A stretch of DNA of 64,000 nt, from positions 25,966,118 to 26,030,117 of the forward strand of contig CM033106.1 of NCBI GenBank assembly GCA_019321725.1. The letters run 5' to 3'. Every line of letters begins with the position of its first letter. Position 1 is the first letter of the stretch. The position numbers and the translations under genes are program-made. The stretch is from Paulownia fortunei. Its lineage: Eukaryota; Streptophyta; Magnoliopsida; Lamiales; Paulowniaceae. A model generated the notes under the pieces. That model ran no database searches. It was given only the letters and a program-made list of their open reading frames with translations, and was not told the origin of the DNA. Positions 37,049 through 49,835 of this stretch are shown here, one piece after another.

Positions 37049-40000
37049 CTACTTCATAAATGACGAAATAGCTGAATGGAAGGAACTCCGGCGGTTGGAA
37101 CCCTGGTTGTGACCAACCAATGAATGTGGTCCGCTCCAGAAAGACCGGGAATTGTCTGCAAACAGGGTTCCGTACAACTCCAAAAGCATTGGATTCTCCA
37201 GATAACGAAGATTCTCCAACATTTTAGCTCTCTGATTCTTATCCAGCAACTCCTGCCAGTCAGTAAAGAACAAAGTCAGAATACCCTTCCACCTAGAAAC
37301 CTCCCCACCCCCACCATCACACTTGCAAAACAGCAGGTCATAAATATTTCAAGGAGAAGCATACTTCTTTTGAACTTCTCCTTAATAGAGAAGAGCACTT
37401 CATATTTAGAAAGTTATATTTGGATACACGATTAAAAGGAGAAAAAGAGGTTAGTAGTCCCTGAGGTTAATAACAGATTAGGTTAAAAAAGTTGACTACC
37501 TTGGGCCTCTGTTGGTCAATTGCAGTGCTTCCATCATCATTCTGCTTGGGCCTTTCTATCCGAGTCTCATCTGATATGGTGCCACCTGACCCAATTTGTG
37601 GTGCCTGATAATGAATACCGTTCTCATCTCCAGATCTATGACTTAACTGCAAATCATGAGAACCCTCTCGTTTTCCTGCAACTGTAATATCCTCGTTCTG
37701 CTGAACGTAGAAATTTCTGATATGTCCCAATTTCATCTCTTGGCCTTTCCTTTCCATTTCAGATTCTGCATCTGGGGAGTTCTCTATATTTGACGAAGCA
37801 TACTCACCAAAGGGACTATCTCCATGCGAAATCCCCTTGAGGAACATGAAAAGAAGAAAATTATTGGCAAAGAAAAGAAACAAATATGCTAGACAGAAGT
37901 GTTCAAATCCTCTCCCTCCCACTCTAATATTCTCTCTCACTTAATGCACATGCTTCTCAAGGGAACTCTAATCATTACCTGCATGGCCAGATCTGCAAGA
38001 GCCTAAAAGATTGAAGCTCACAATGAACATGTCTGAACCCAACCCTCAATCCCCTAAAGAACAATCCTCTCACGTTGATTTGAATACAACTGAACATACA
38101 TCCCCATATACAGTAAGGCTGTTATCATTTGCAACATAATTTAACTTAAAATGCCCATACTTCATCTTCATTCTTCCATCCTTGTGTCCCATTCCCTCCC
38201 CCATGAATAATAGAAGAACATACAAAGCACAATGGCTGCTTTTTAGAGTTTAACTATCAGTTTCAGCCTACTCTCGCGTGTATGTTTGTGTGTGTGTCTC
38301 TATCCATGGGCGAGTGTGTGTCATGAGAAAAAACCTACTTCCACTATATTGAATTTGAGAAATGAAGCTGCAGTTGTTTGAAATAAGACAATTAAAACCC
38401 ATGGCACACCGCACATGCAGACACTATTACTTCTTGATCATTATGGAAGACTCACAGTTTTATGTTTGATCATATCTTACTAAGCACCAAATAGAGCCCA
38501 AAAGAATTAAAAATCAATTAGAAAAATACCTCTGGCTTGATATCTTCACCCAGAGAGTCATCACTACCTTCAGTTTGTCCTCCCATCATACGAGCAATCT
38601 CCTCTCGCTCCTGCCTGCGCCGCATCATTATACATATAGCACACTGGCAACCTTCCTTGTGCTTCTTGAGTCTGCAAAGATAACGTTAAGAAGTTGAAGT
38701 GAGTGACTGACATTTGTAATGCAACATGATGCATTTAATCCGGTTGTTAGTTCATGCTTCAGAAAAAAACATACAGATAGCAAAAGAAAGAAAAAGAGAG
38801 ATGAAAGTATAGCATAATGAAATAGTCACACAACTTCTGCTCAATTAAGTCCATTTTCGAAGCAAAATAAGCAAGAGCAAGAAAACTCAAATGTTCTATC
38901 ATGTAAAATGAAGGCTCCATTTTCATCTTTATTTAAGTCTTCAAACTACAGTAGAAACAACTGAGCCAAGAAGCAGGAAAGGGAAACATGTTAAAAACGA
39001 GTTTTCTGAACTAGAATCATGACTGGGACCATTACATACATAAGCAGAATAGAATAACCAACAACCTTCTGCCATGACTGGGACAAACAAAAGGAGAGGT
39101 GAAAGAAGAGGGCATAAAAGGGAGCAGCTAAGGATTCAACATTTTTTATGATTTACCACAAGAAAGTTCTTTAACCTAAAGATCTTACAGTTCTTTGAGT
39201 TACGAACGTCACAGTAGATAGCATCCATGTTAATACTGTGACCATTTTTTATCATACTGCAGCCTTCTACCCATTGAATGCCCCATGATATGGCATCCCA
39301 ACCCTTCCTTTTCATCTCCAAACCAGCCTCTTTCATCTTGTTTCTATTTATCTTTCATCTTCACATCCATATTATTTATTTGCAACTTAGTGATGCATAC
39401 TTAGAAGAAGAATAATTTCTTGGCAGCAATATAGTCGTACATGAAGATCCTAGAACGAACATAGTGAGATGCTCAGAATATCTCAGGACAAAATATACAA
39501 CCAAATGATAATTCAAAAATTACATGTAGCTGCCAAAAAGCAACGCAGCAAATGCTATGTACTGCAAGTCTGCAACACAATATAGTGTGGATTCATAGAA
39601 CAAGATAACTGGAGTACATCTATAAAGAGAAAATAGTATATTACAAGAATCTAAATAAAAATCTGTTACTAAATTCTTTTGCCAAAAGTCCAAGATTTTC
39701 CATTCCTTCCACTTTCATACATAAATTTCTGAGTTTCTATAATTTGTTCAATTGTTTATCTTATATAATGCAGAAACTAAACAGGCAGAACAAAATGATG
39801 TACCAAAACTTGAAGTATCATACCCGTGGAACTTTTTGCCCAAAACGGCCAAAGCACCACCATTCACTGGAGTATTCCCTTCACTTGAAGGAGTAAGATC
39901 CTTTACTGGATTACTTTCGAGACCTACAGAATAAGAAATACCTAGTAAATGACAGAAAAGATATTTCAAAGAATAAAGGAAAATTTTCAAAGACAGTAGT

Positions 40001-43000
40001 CCTTGAGATAATCATGTCAAATATTTCCTCTCCACAGTCTAAATTCATAAAACTTATTATTTCGGAACAAACAAGGGACCCCATTGAGAAAACATTGTTA
40101 TAAGAGATAGGTATTAGTCCCTCCGTCCCAAAATTATGAAGCTAATTTTAGATGAATTTGAAAAAGTGTTAGTTTTGAGTACTTCTACACTGTTATTTTT
40201 TAAAGTAGTGATTAAGAGTTACTAGTGTTACATCATTACTTTATCTGAAAGTATCAATTTGGAAATAAAAAAAAAATCCATTCAAAGAAATAGAGTCTTA
40301 TTTCAGGACATCCCAAAAAGGAAATGGGAGTAATAAATTTGGGATAGAGAGAGTACATTTATTAACTTTTTGGGTTTTTAACATTCATCACATATAATAT
40401 TAAAAAAATAATAATGGTTGAAAATTAATAGCTACTAAATGAATTTCTGTGCCAGCTGGCCCAAGTGATCTGTTGAACAAAAGCACATTTGAGCATGATT
40501 TTGAAGTTAACAACCACGCTATAGAAATTTACAGTTTACTAACTCGACTCAAGCTACTCGACAAGATATGAAATGATAAAGTATCCATGATATTGACTCA
40601 TGATTGGCAAATTAAAACAAATGCTACAAGATTGACCGACTAAAACTATACTACAAGACTGGCTGGCGAACAAGCTCAAAACACAACCTAAGCTCATTAA
40701 AAAATCCAAATAAATCTTGAAAGACGTGGTTTTTTGGCTCTTTCCAATTCAGTGATGAACAAGTAATGGATGTCTTTCACAGTATATATGTCATGCTTGG
40801 TGTGGATCCTGTAGTGCATGATAACAATTGAAGCATTATGTACATAGCTAGGGTTTGTGGGCATGTTCATGTTGATAAAAAGTGGAGGGCAGAAGACTAC
40901 TGAACTATCATCTTTAAAGAGTGTAACCATCATATTCTTAATTTAATAAATACAGCACTATCAAATTATATGACTGCAACCCATAATGTTATATTTAGAA
41001 TCAAGTGAATGAACCAATGCAATTGAGAGATGAAACTCCCCATATTCAAAATAATTATCAATAACTGTGGTTGGTAATGTGTGCCTTTGACCATAGGCAT
41101 AACATTAGAGTCAAGCAAATACGGAAGCAACAAAATGCCTGACTCTGCACATAAGCACTAAATTACTGAAGGAGATAAAATTTCTTCGGATATCGGGCGT
41201 AGAAAACATTGTCATTAGCCTCTGGAGTAATGTATTGGCATTTATCGCATAAGCCACATGCTCTACTCTGTAGTGCACTTTATAAGCATGTTTGTTATCA
41301 ATAAAACACAGCTGAAAATCTGAAGAAGATGAATACAAGCAATTTCTTCTTCAACAATGCAGATGCAGTTGTGTTAACGGGCTATTTTGAATGACAGTTG
41401 AGGTAATACATTTTAATTAATAAAACAAGGCTACGTCTAGATATGCTACATTTCAACTTACTTGAAAAGTAGCAAACGTTACCTCAAAAAAATTCTTCAC
41501 AAGAGTTACTAGGACACGGGAAATTCCAATGCACATTGAAGATATGCATACTACTGGTTTTATTGAGTAATATTGTGAAGCTCAAATGAAAAAATGTACA
41601 AAACCCTGGAACCAAAAAACATCTACAAATTCAAAATCAAAATAGTTATTGGATTCAAATGCACATTGAAGATATGCATACGACTAATTTCAGCAAGTAA
41701 TATTGTGAAGAAGTAATAGACACTTGATGCTGCAACATCAGAAGTTTCAAGTTCTTTAGGTTCCAAAAGCTTAAGCAGGCACATAGTGTTTACAGTCATT
41801 CAACCTGAGTAGGAATCACTGTGATGAAAGTTTACTTCTAGACATCCAGGAGCACATTATCTCACAACTTTTTGTTACAAAATGAAATTTTATATCCAGC
41901 TTATAATGCAACCAAATATGAGCCAAGTGTATCATCCAAACCCAAAGAACAAAGATGAAGAGCGCAAACAGAAACATTACCATTACTTTCCTGAGGCTGA
42001 TCGTTGAATAAACCAACTGCTGTCCAATACTTAGTGAAGTTTTTCTTCACCCGCTTCATAAGATCCACAATATAATCACCTTTATTATTGTACTTGTAAC
42101 AGTTATCCCATATATATTGCACATCTTTGAAAACATCCTCCGAATTCTTGTACTTCACACCTTTTTCAAGGTTACTGCATATTGTACCAAAATCCATAGG
42201 TGTATTGATGACATCAAAATAGTCCTGTTTCCATTCCACACATAGCATATCAATACAAACTATATAATAAGGCTTCTGATCAATAGCTTACATCTCTTTG
42301 AGATCAAGGGCACTACACTATTGAACTATACATGCAACTAAGCATGGGCAAAACAAAAGTAAAAGTAAAAGTAAAAGAGAATTGTAACTTCAGAGAGTGA
42401 TGGAAGCAACAATGTATATCATCATATGTTAGGGACAAAGAACTCGATTTTTATATTTTTTTTAAGGAAGAGTGAACGGTGGGAAGAACTTGTATATTTA
42501 CATAAGTGACAACTCAAGTACATATTTCACAATAGCATAGAATAGTCTCATAACAACTAAAACCTCCTCTCCCCTCCCCTTCCTCCCCTTCCTCCCCTTC
42601 CCTCTCTCTTGTGAAGGGATACCTAAGAACCCTAAATACAAAACCTATGTGGCAAGTTTGCATAATGCAGTAACACAAATATATCAAACAACTTGCTTAC
42701 CGGTATTCCAAGAGCAACAGGATTTACGGGGGCATTGAAGGGCTCAGCTGCATCCATTTTCATAACCTTTCTTATTACCTAGGAGAAGAAAAAGTAGAGA
42801 CAGGTAAGCAAGGAAGGTTATTGCATCTTCCAGTAAATATTAATTAAAATTTAAGTAACAGTAATGTTACCTCCAATGCAGTTTTCAGTTCTTGCTCATT
42901 GTATCTTGACTCCTGAATAAGCGATTCGGTATCTTTCTTCTCTATCCTATCTCCCTTGACCGGTTCAGTATTGCTACATGGGCTCATACTTGAAGAACCC

Positions 43001-43500
43001 AATCCCCTAGATGATTTAATCTTTATACCCACAGACTTTTGAGATGTATTCCCTGATACACCTCCATTAGTCTCGGACAGAGAGTTGGCACTGTCCTCCA
43101 TTTTCTCATTAGGACCTCCCTGCTTTTCTGAACCCACTTGTTGGCTACTCTTATCAGTATCACTTTGACTAATAGCATCTGAGGAAGTGTGATGAGATCC
43201 CAATTTTTTTGAAGTCTTGATCTTCACTTTCACCCGTGTATATACTGCTTTCCCAAATGTATTATTAATTGGTCGTCCTACAAAATCAGCATTAGCAAGT
43301 GTTTCTGGTTGACTAGTTCCCGGTGGAGATGGCGTTGTCTCAGTCTCAGCATCCATTCCGGAGTCAACCTCTTCATTGTCAAACTCATCCAAACCTGAGT
43401 TGTCCATATTTAAACTAACAACATTTGATGCCACTTCATTTGTGCTAACCAACTTTGGCTTCTTTGCTCTTCCTTTCTTGTTTCCACGCCTTCGCTTCAT
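37049..43500 (-). CDS. Plant bromodomain-containing protein
   Basis: This is a nuclear acetyl-lysine reader of 585 residues. Eight coding exons in transcript order fit in frame: 43500-42871, 42778-42701, 42224-41981, 39923-39824, 38671-38530, 38002-37979, 37835-37500 and 37252-37049. The N-terminus is strongly basic (MKRRRGNKKGRAKKPK, a likely nuclear signal) and is followed by a low-complexity Ser/Thr/Asp-rich stretch. The bromodomain covers about 203-310, with the PVDP-like region PFNAPVNPVALGIPDYFDVI, PMDFGTI, and the acetyl-lysine-binding Asn282 in CYKYNN. After it a conserved-looking KKHKEGCQCAIC segment (Cys359, 361, 364) leads into basic MMRRRQEREEIARMMGG, possibly a small metal-binding or interaction motif. 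The C-terminal part is acidic and disordered and ends SAISSFMK. No ET domain was seen, so it is not a BET/GTE protein in the strict sense. Which Arabidopsis gene it matches I cannot say. Confidence 0.91.
37979..38002 (-). other. 24-nt microexon of the bromodomain gene
   Basis: Between acceptor 'cttttag' and donor 'gtaatg' lie exactly eight codons reading ALADLAMQ. Flanking exons are both in phase 0, so including or skipping this exon keeps frame. It is inferred from splice sites and reading frame. Confidence 0.75.
40115..40355. mobile_element. Stowaway-like MITE in a bromodomain-gene intron
   Basis: About 241 bp bounded by 'tagtccctccgtccc' and 'gggatagagagagta', that is TA-flanked terminal inverted repeats of the Stowaway CTCCCTCCGTCCC type. 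It is non-coding and sits in the long intron 39924-41980. It is better preserved than the copy at 29530. Confidence 0.85.
41522..41711. repeat. 130 bp tandem duplication in the bromodomain-gene intron
   Basis: 'atgcacattgaagatatgca' occurs at 41529 and 41659, each followed by a similar '...agtaatattgtgaag'. The copies are diverged between these anchors. Confidence 0.7.
42564..42610 (-). other. Intronic C-rich tract, G-quadruplex candidate on the sense strand
   Basis: On the transcribed (minus) sense strand the tract reads as G runs of 3-4 separated by loops of 1-5 bases, with more than four such runs. It therefore fits the usual G3+N1-7 quadruplex pattern. It lies in the intron 42225-42700, between the two exons that split the bromodomain. 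Confidence 0.7.
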
Positions 43501-45150
43501 TTAATCTTTCTATCACTTGTCTTTCCTTGGTAAAGCTCCTCAATGCAGAACCAAGCACAACTAGAAAATACTAATTTACTTTGATCTGGGGAAGATATTT
43601 TCAGCCTATGCAACACCATAGGCAACAAAAGGGGAGGGAATTAACAAATTTCGGTGCAAAACTAAATAAATCTGCCATAATGTCAACATGCTATATTCAA
43701 AAACTCATGCCATCGGTTTTAATAATTAAACAAAATTCATAAATGACTTCTAGCTGCATTCGAAAAAAAGGATAAGTTCAGATTCGGATGTAAATTATTT
43801 GCTAAATGGTTCATTTTTTTCATAACAAATAAGGCATAAAAGAAAGGAGTCTCAGTATTTCTTCCGGCTTCTGCTCAGCGGAACAAAATCTAGATTTGAC
43901 TAAGGCGAGTAAAGTTTGCCATGCGAGGGGATTGCCAAAAGTTTGATTACAGTTGATCCAAAAGAAATTTCATTTCACTCACAACCACAATTTCATATAC
44001 ACTTCAAAAGACATACGGCAGAATTCCAATAGACATAGAAGTTAGAATAATATAAACACAGTTTCCTTTCTCTTCCACTGACAAAATTTATGTGATAACA
44101 AATTTAGTATTACATTGACTACTTACTTTGCAGTAAGACAATCAAAAGTTTTCTTGTGACCATGCAGAATCAATTGGCGTGCACCAAAATTCTCAACAAA
44201 TATTCATATAAGTAAAAGAAGGCATTTTTTGCAAAAGTTTATCACCAACTCATTCTTGTCAGAAGCTGCAATTTGTAAATGAGCACAAATTCTCAAGAAT
44301 TAACAAAGTTTCGTCTCTTTACTTAAAAATGTGCATTCGGCAGCAATTAGCACATGATAATTTAAGTGATAAAGTTGTCCTAAACAAGCTATTCTAATTA
44401 TCAAAACACTAAGTACTTTTGTGTTGGTACATTATAATCTCAATATGCCTCATAATTCAGTTATTCTCAATCTACTTATCAGGCTCTCACTTCCGAATGG
44501 ATAAATTTTAAATCATCATCATTATATAAAATCTTCAGGTTTTGCTTGTTTTCAATCCAGAGATATAATAAAAAACACCCCCAAATTCATCTAATATACT
44601 ACGTAGGAGAAATGGATCTTTGAATTTCCGCATCCCAAAAAAAATCCCCGAAAAACAACCCAACAAAAAATAAAATTTCAAAAAAAAATCCAAATGAAAA
44701 AATCCGAAAATCCCATGACACCCACATGAACAAACCCCAAATCTCACCAATCAGAAACCCTAAAAAAATAACCATTATCACATAATTAAAAAGTACTGCA
44801 CCACGGGCCCCTTTCACACAAAAATTGCACACAAAAGCGCAAAGACAATCACAGCAAAAGAAAAGAAAAAAAAAAAAAAAAAAAAAGGGATTCTTGAAGA
44901 CAATTCATGCGAGAGCGATGGCGTAATCCGAACCGAACGCCTCCACAGTAACAAGATGATAAAAGAGAAGGATAGTCGAGAGACAAGAGTACACAAAATA
45001 CTGTATGTGCGTGTCTATGTATGTGTATGTATACATACCTGTTTCGAATTTTTATTAATATTCGATTTTTTGAATAATACCCAAAAGTTTAAAACCGTGG
45101 AGTTCTGCGTTGTTTTCTGAGGAGCCGCTATTTATGCTATTTCCACTCTC
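43501..45150 (-). promoter_or_regulatory. Leader intron and non-coding first exon of the bromodomain gene
   Basis: Upstream of the start codon a strong donor, 'gaaacag|gtatgta', lies at 45039/45038 on the minus strand. A plausible acceptor is 'ttctgcattgag' near 43539. The first exon would be about 45040-45150. The region between is A/T-rich with no protein-coding frame of its own. The donor is convincing; the acceptor is uncertain. Confidence 0.5.
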
Positions 45151-47869
45151 TGGAGGGTGAAGGGGAAATTCCTATTCACTCCCTCAAATGCTCTATGTTT
45201 GGGTCTAAAATTTCAACTAGAAAAAAAGGAAAAGGACAAGTATGGAAAAATAAAATCCAAGACATTCGTTTGACAAGAAAATAATTATCAATATTAAATG
45301 TTTTAAATATAATTAAATATCATGAAAGTTGAATAAAATAAATCTATTTATAAGTCAATAAAAACTTCTCATTATTATATTCGTGTAAATATTTTCTGTG
45401 TATTTTTCTTCAAAACCAAATGGACGAAAATATTTTCCTTTGGTATTATTCTCATTAAAATAAAAATTGAAGTATTGCCTAATTAATTTTTTTCCTCTTT
45501 CTATTATAACATTTTTTGTTGTTTTTTTATTGTTTGAGCTTTTTAGGTAATTGAGATACGCTAGTAACATTATTAATAATAGTAATAGCAATAAATTAAG
45601 TTGGTACGATTTCCTAGCACATTGCATACGAATTTTTACATGAAATAGTTTATATATGATCATAGATAACGTTGTTTGTTAAAATAAAATCAAAATTAAT
45701 ATTTGTATATGCTAAGCGTTAAATAAAAAATAATTCTAATATAAATTTAAAAAAAAACAATAATTGTATAAAATTTAAAGCTACTAAAGCAAAAATTGAT
45801 CGAGTAGCATCGATTATGAAAAAACATCTTGGGATCATTGCGTTTGTATCATGCACAACATGTTACTTCTATCCCAATATTTTTTAGAATATACGTGAAT
45901 CAACTATGAATTCTCAAGGTCTTTTTTTTTTTTTTTTTTCATTTGTGTTGGAAAATTGGACAATTTTTTGAAATGTTAGTTGCGTCCTAGGCTTTTGAAA
46001 GAAAACCCTTTGGTAATTTTGGTAAAGTTTAGGAAAATAACACATCATTGAATATCGAAATCAACTACAAGATGTCAATTACAAACTACAAACAAACAAG
46101 AATAAAGAAATGAAATTATACAATCTTATATTTTAAATTTTTATTTTATTTATTTTATGGGGCTTTATGTCTATTTAAAATTTTTGTTTTATTTATTTTA
46201 TAGGGCTCTATGAATATACGTACTTAAACAGTAGACCTTTTTTATTAAGAAAAATCAAATTTATTATTATATCAAAATGATCCAAATTGTTTTAAAGACC
46301 CGGCATGCATTTTATTTTTTATTTTTTGCATCAGGCTCTTTTATTAAATATCAGCCAATCCACCATATTATTTTGGCAGAAAAATAAGATAAGAGATCAA
46401 ATTGTATCGATAATTTGATTAAGTTGCACATAATCTGTATTTCTCTATATTTAATAGCACTGCATTTGTTTTTGTTATGTAGAGGTTTACTGTCCTAAAG
46501 TAAATCCTACTTCCTTTTACATGTGTTAATCACATTTTCATGATTTTAAAATGCTTAAACTATAACTTGCTTCCCCTTCTCAACGCGTTGATTATTTGAA
46601 AAAGAAAAAAAAAATCACCTAAAATAAAGAATTAAACAAGTTATTACTTCACACACTGTAAACATTTATTGATGCACACTTAAGACTTTCACATACCAGA
46701 AAAAATAAATGAAAAAAGAGTATCATTTTCTTACAGACAATGGAATATTTTGACTTGTCACTTTGGTAAACATTCCTATAGGAGTTTTCTATGGAGTAGA
46801 ATATCAGATTTAGACTATAATGAACTAATCCCATCACCCACTGTGAAATGTCTATTTCAGATGTATTATCTACTTGAGAGGACAAGGAACTGTTTGCCAG
46901 TATCAAAGGCTTGGCCCCAACTTCACAAGAGCCAGTTATAACTAATCTTAGATTTCAATATTTGTGTATGTCCAATGGGCACTTAACTAAACTTGAGAGG
47001 TGGGCATACACATAAATTGATCATTCAATAGAAATAAATGAAAAGACACAATAGTTTAACATACAGACTTTAAATTTCCAACATCTTAAAAGATGCTATG
47101 TCCGATAGAGTGCACCGTCATACACTCACTCACACGTATATATAAGTATGTGTAAAATGTGTGGTGAGATACACACCTAATGCATATCACCGAGCGTAAC
47201 ATCTCTTACACCTTAAGTGTGTGTGTGCTGGCAAGCAGGGAAGGAGACCTGTGAGTGAGAGAGAGGGACTGGGCACAATGCAGAATTCTGAAGTATTATT
47301 TTGGTTCACCACAGCAAAGATCACATAAGGAATCTATTGAAGCAGCAAATATCTTAATATGTTTCAATGAAAGATCACAAGCAAAGCTAAAATCAACTTT
47401 TTTCCAATAAATAAGGATTTTGTTCAGAGGATAGATCACAAATCACTATTTACTTCAGCAGTTTCACAATTCAAAATAAGAAAGCATGTCAGGCATACAA
47501 CCAGTGGTCAAGAGATCAAGTTCAAATCCCATTAGAACACAGACAACAGTCAATCCACCAAGACAAATGTGGAGACCGAAATGCATGAACAGGCATCTGT
47601 GAAACAGCAAGAACAAATAAATAAAGGGGGTCAGACATTTTATAAGTGCGGGATAACAAGACAGTGAAGAGCTTAACAAATTACTCCTCGTTTAGAAATT
47701 ATAAAAAAAAAAAAAAAAAAGTAATAATCATAATCTCGAACGATATAAACCTTTGCATTGATGAATGTTCTTTGTATTCTAGATTTTTCTTTTGCTCCGA
47801 CATGTCTGCATCTAAAATAGCCAAGTCAACAGTGAACAACTAATTTAATCAAAGGGAAGAAATTACTGA
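45151..47869. other. AT-rich intergenic region
   Basis: It holds the bromodomain-gene promoter at its left edge and then low-complexity AT-rich DNA. From about 46650 to 47870 the composition is more mixed, which may be the downstream remains of the decayed transposon gene at 47870-48479. No intact open frame is supported. Confidence 0.45.
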
Positions 47870-48479
47870 CCTGAGGCGTTGAACCTCCATGGGGAGTTGG
47901 CCCCAGTGATTACTTGCTGTGGTACTGAGTGACCAGAAGCATCAGAAGTAATGGCAATCTGTCACAGAGAAAAAGATTACTCTTATTTACCTTTTATGCA
48001 GTGATTAAAATATAGAGAAACTGCTAAAGGTAAAAGTTGTGAGACCTAGTCTAGAAGGAACCTACCATATCAGGCACATTGTTATCAGGTATATTTCTCT
48101 GCATAGAAGACATCATTGCTGCCATCTGTGCACGAGTCTGTTCCATGACTGTCATTTTCTCTTTCATATCTCGTATCTCGGCATTAGCCTCTGATACCAT
48201 TTTGATGGCCTCCACACGAGTTGGTTTTTGCCCTCCAAGGTCAGAAGGGGAGGGGCCTAACTCAACACATCGGTACGACCTGTTTTTTTCTGGACCAATG
48301 ATTTGTGACAAGACATCACTTTGCTTATTGCTGTCCTGTGGGGTATCCTGGCCATTTGCCTGGTGGAGTTGAGTCTACCAAAGTAAATCAAAGTGCTTGC
48401 GGCCTGATGCATGGATGTAATTCTGCTGCATACGGTTAGCCCTATTTCTAGCACTGCGTTTCTGTGGTGTGGCATACTT
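47870..48479 (-). pseudogene. En/Spm-like (plant transposase family) gene remnant
   Basis: Read from 48479 downward, the frame KYATPQKRSARNRANRMQQN, then HASGRKHF, a stop, and then DVLSQIIGPEKN, CVELGPSPSDLGG, PTRVEAIKMVSEANAEIRDM and QMAAMMSSMQ strongly recalls the C-terminal part of plant Ptta/En/Spm-type transposon proteins. These have a basic 'HTTGSRSF'-like segment, a 'V.G.GP.P..L' motif and a Met/Gln-rich coiled coil. There is an in-frame stop after FDLLW. A donor after DM (minus strand, near 48063) and an acceptor 'gtgacag' near 47959 would add ITSDASGHSVPQQVITGANS. The N-terminal portion and CACTA ends are missing, so it is a broken fragment. Confidence 0.72.
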
Positions 48480-49830
48480 AATTATTAGATGGACCAATCT
48501 CCAGGTAAAGAAACTCATATATTGATTGAAATGATTCGAAGTTTATGGTCCTAGCAATTTTTTTCTGGAGCAAATAGTTTCCTTGCATTTTCAAATGCGA
48601 CAATTTGGTGTAAATTTGCCTTAGATTTTGACATTTAGGACCATAACACAAATTTATTTTAAATTCATGAATAAGTACACAAATGTATATAATGTTATAT
48701 AATTTATTTAAAAAATAATATTTTATTATTTTTCAATATGTGTAATGCATATTATAATTATAATTTTTTAGTCTAAATGATGTAAATTAAATAAATCAAC
48801 AATTCTACATTATTTGTATACATGTGAAGTATTCGTATATTAAATATAAAATTTTATGCATTCATATTGTTAGATAAAATTTTATACATAGTATGCCCAA
48901 TTGCCCATGCAGTGTAAATAACACTATAATGTGTTTATATATTATGCTGACATATTTTTTCATATATCTATACTTACATCTGTAGGTGTTGTTTAGTTTT
49001 ACATTTTATTTGTATATTACTATTTATTTGTACATAATTTACATAATTTTTTTGTATTCATATTTTAAAAAATAAATATAAAATTTTATCCATATTTGAA
49101 ATTTATTTTATATTAATAATATAGATTGCATATGTATACAATATTTGTGTAATATATAAATGTTACATTCTTTATGTATTTGACATAGATATGAATAATT
49201 AAGTATTGTGAATTCATATATAATAAACTCATATGCATATATAGATGTGTGGGTATATATCAAATGAATTATTTAATATATAGTATTATTCAATTATTAG
49301 ATACGTATATGTATACATACAATATTTTTATACTATATATTTATATATTATAGAAATAGTGTAATATATATTGCGTATGTATATATATCATAATACACAT
49401 CGTATACATTACATACATTATATAATAGGTAGTTGTCATACGAAGTAGAAGTGGGTAATTATTTTCCTCTCAATTGTCAACAGATGATGAAAAATTATGG
49501 AAAAATAAGTTTGATAAAACCATATAACACATAGTTTTCATCTCAAAATAAAAATAAAAATGAATGGAATTACCACCAAAATAGGTGAGTTAAGTTTGGT
49601 CACATGTGTGGTACATACCATTTTCTACTAAAAAGTTAATATTAGTATTAAAGTTTTAATGAAATACTGATACATGAGACTTAAATTGGATTTTTTAGAA
49701 GCTTGCAAATCTTCCTATATTGTGGATAAAAAAACAATTTTCCTATCAGGGAAATTTTGATGAGAAATACCCAAATTTTGGGTAAGCCGTACGTACATAA
49801 ATACTACATATTATACTTTGTTTATAACAA
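48480..49830. other. Very AT-rich intergenic DNA
   Basis: Dense TA-rich sequence with many 'atatgtat' and 'atatataa' tracts. There is no gene and no well-defined repeat boundary. It ends at the target site of the first solo LTR. Confidence 0.5.
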
Positions 49831-49835
49831 CCATC

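Noticed and set aside
40697..41338. Two minus-strand frames (78 and 75 residues) in the bromodomain-gene intron
   Set aside because: They could be exons of an unknown nested gene, but no motifs or coherent splice chain were seen.
47484..47560. tRNA-like B box ('aagttcaaatccc') after 'ccagtggtcaagag'
   Set aside because: It resembles Pol III boxes of a tRNA-derived SINE, but no cloverleaf, poly(A/T) tail or target duplication could be shown.
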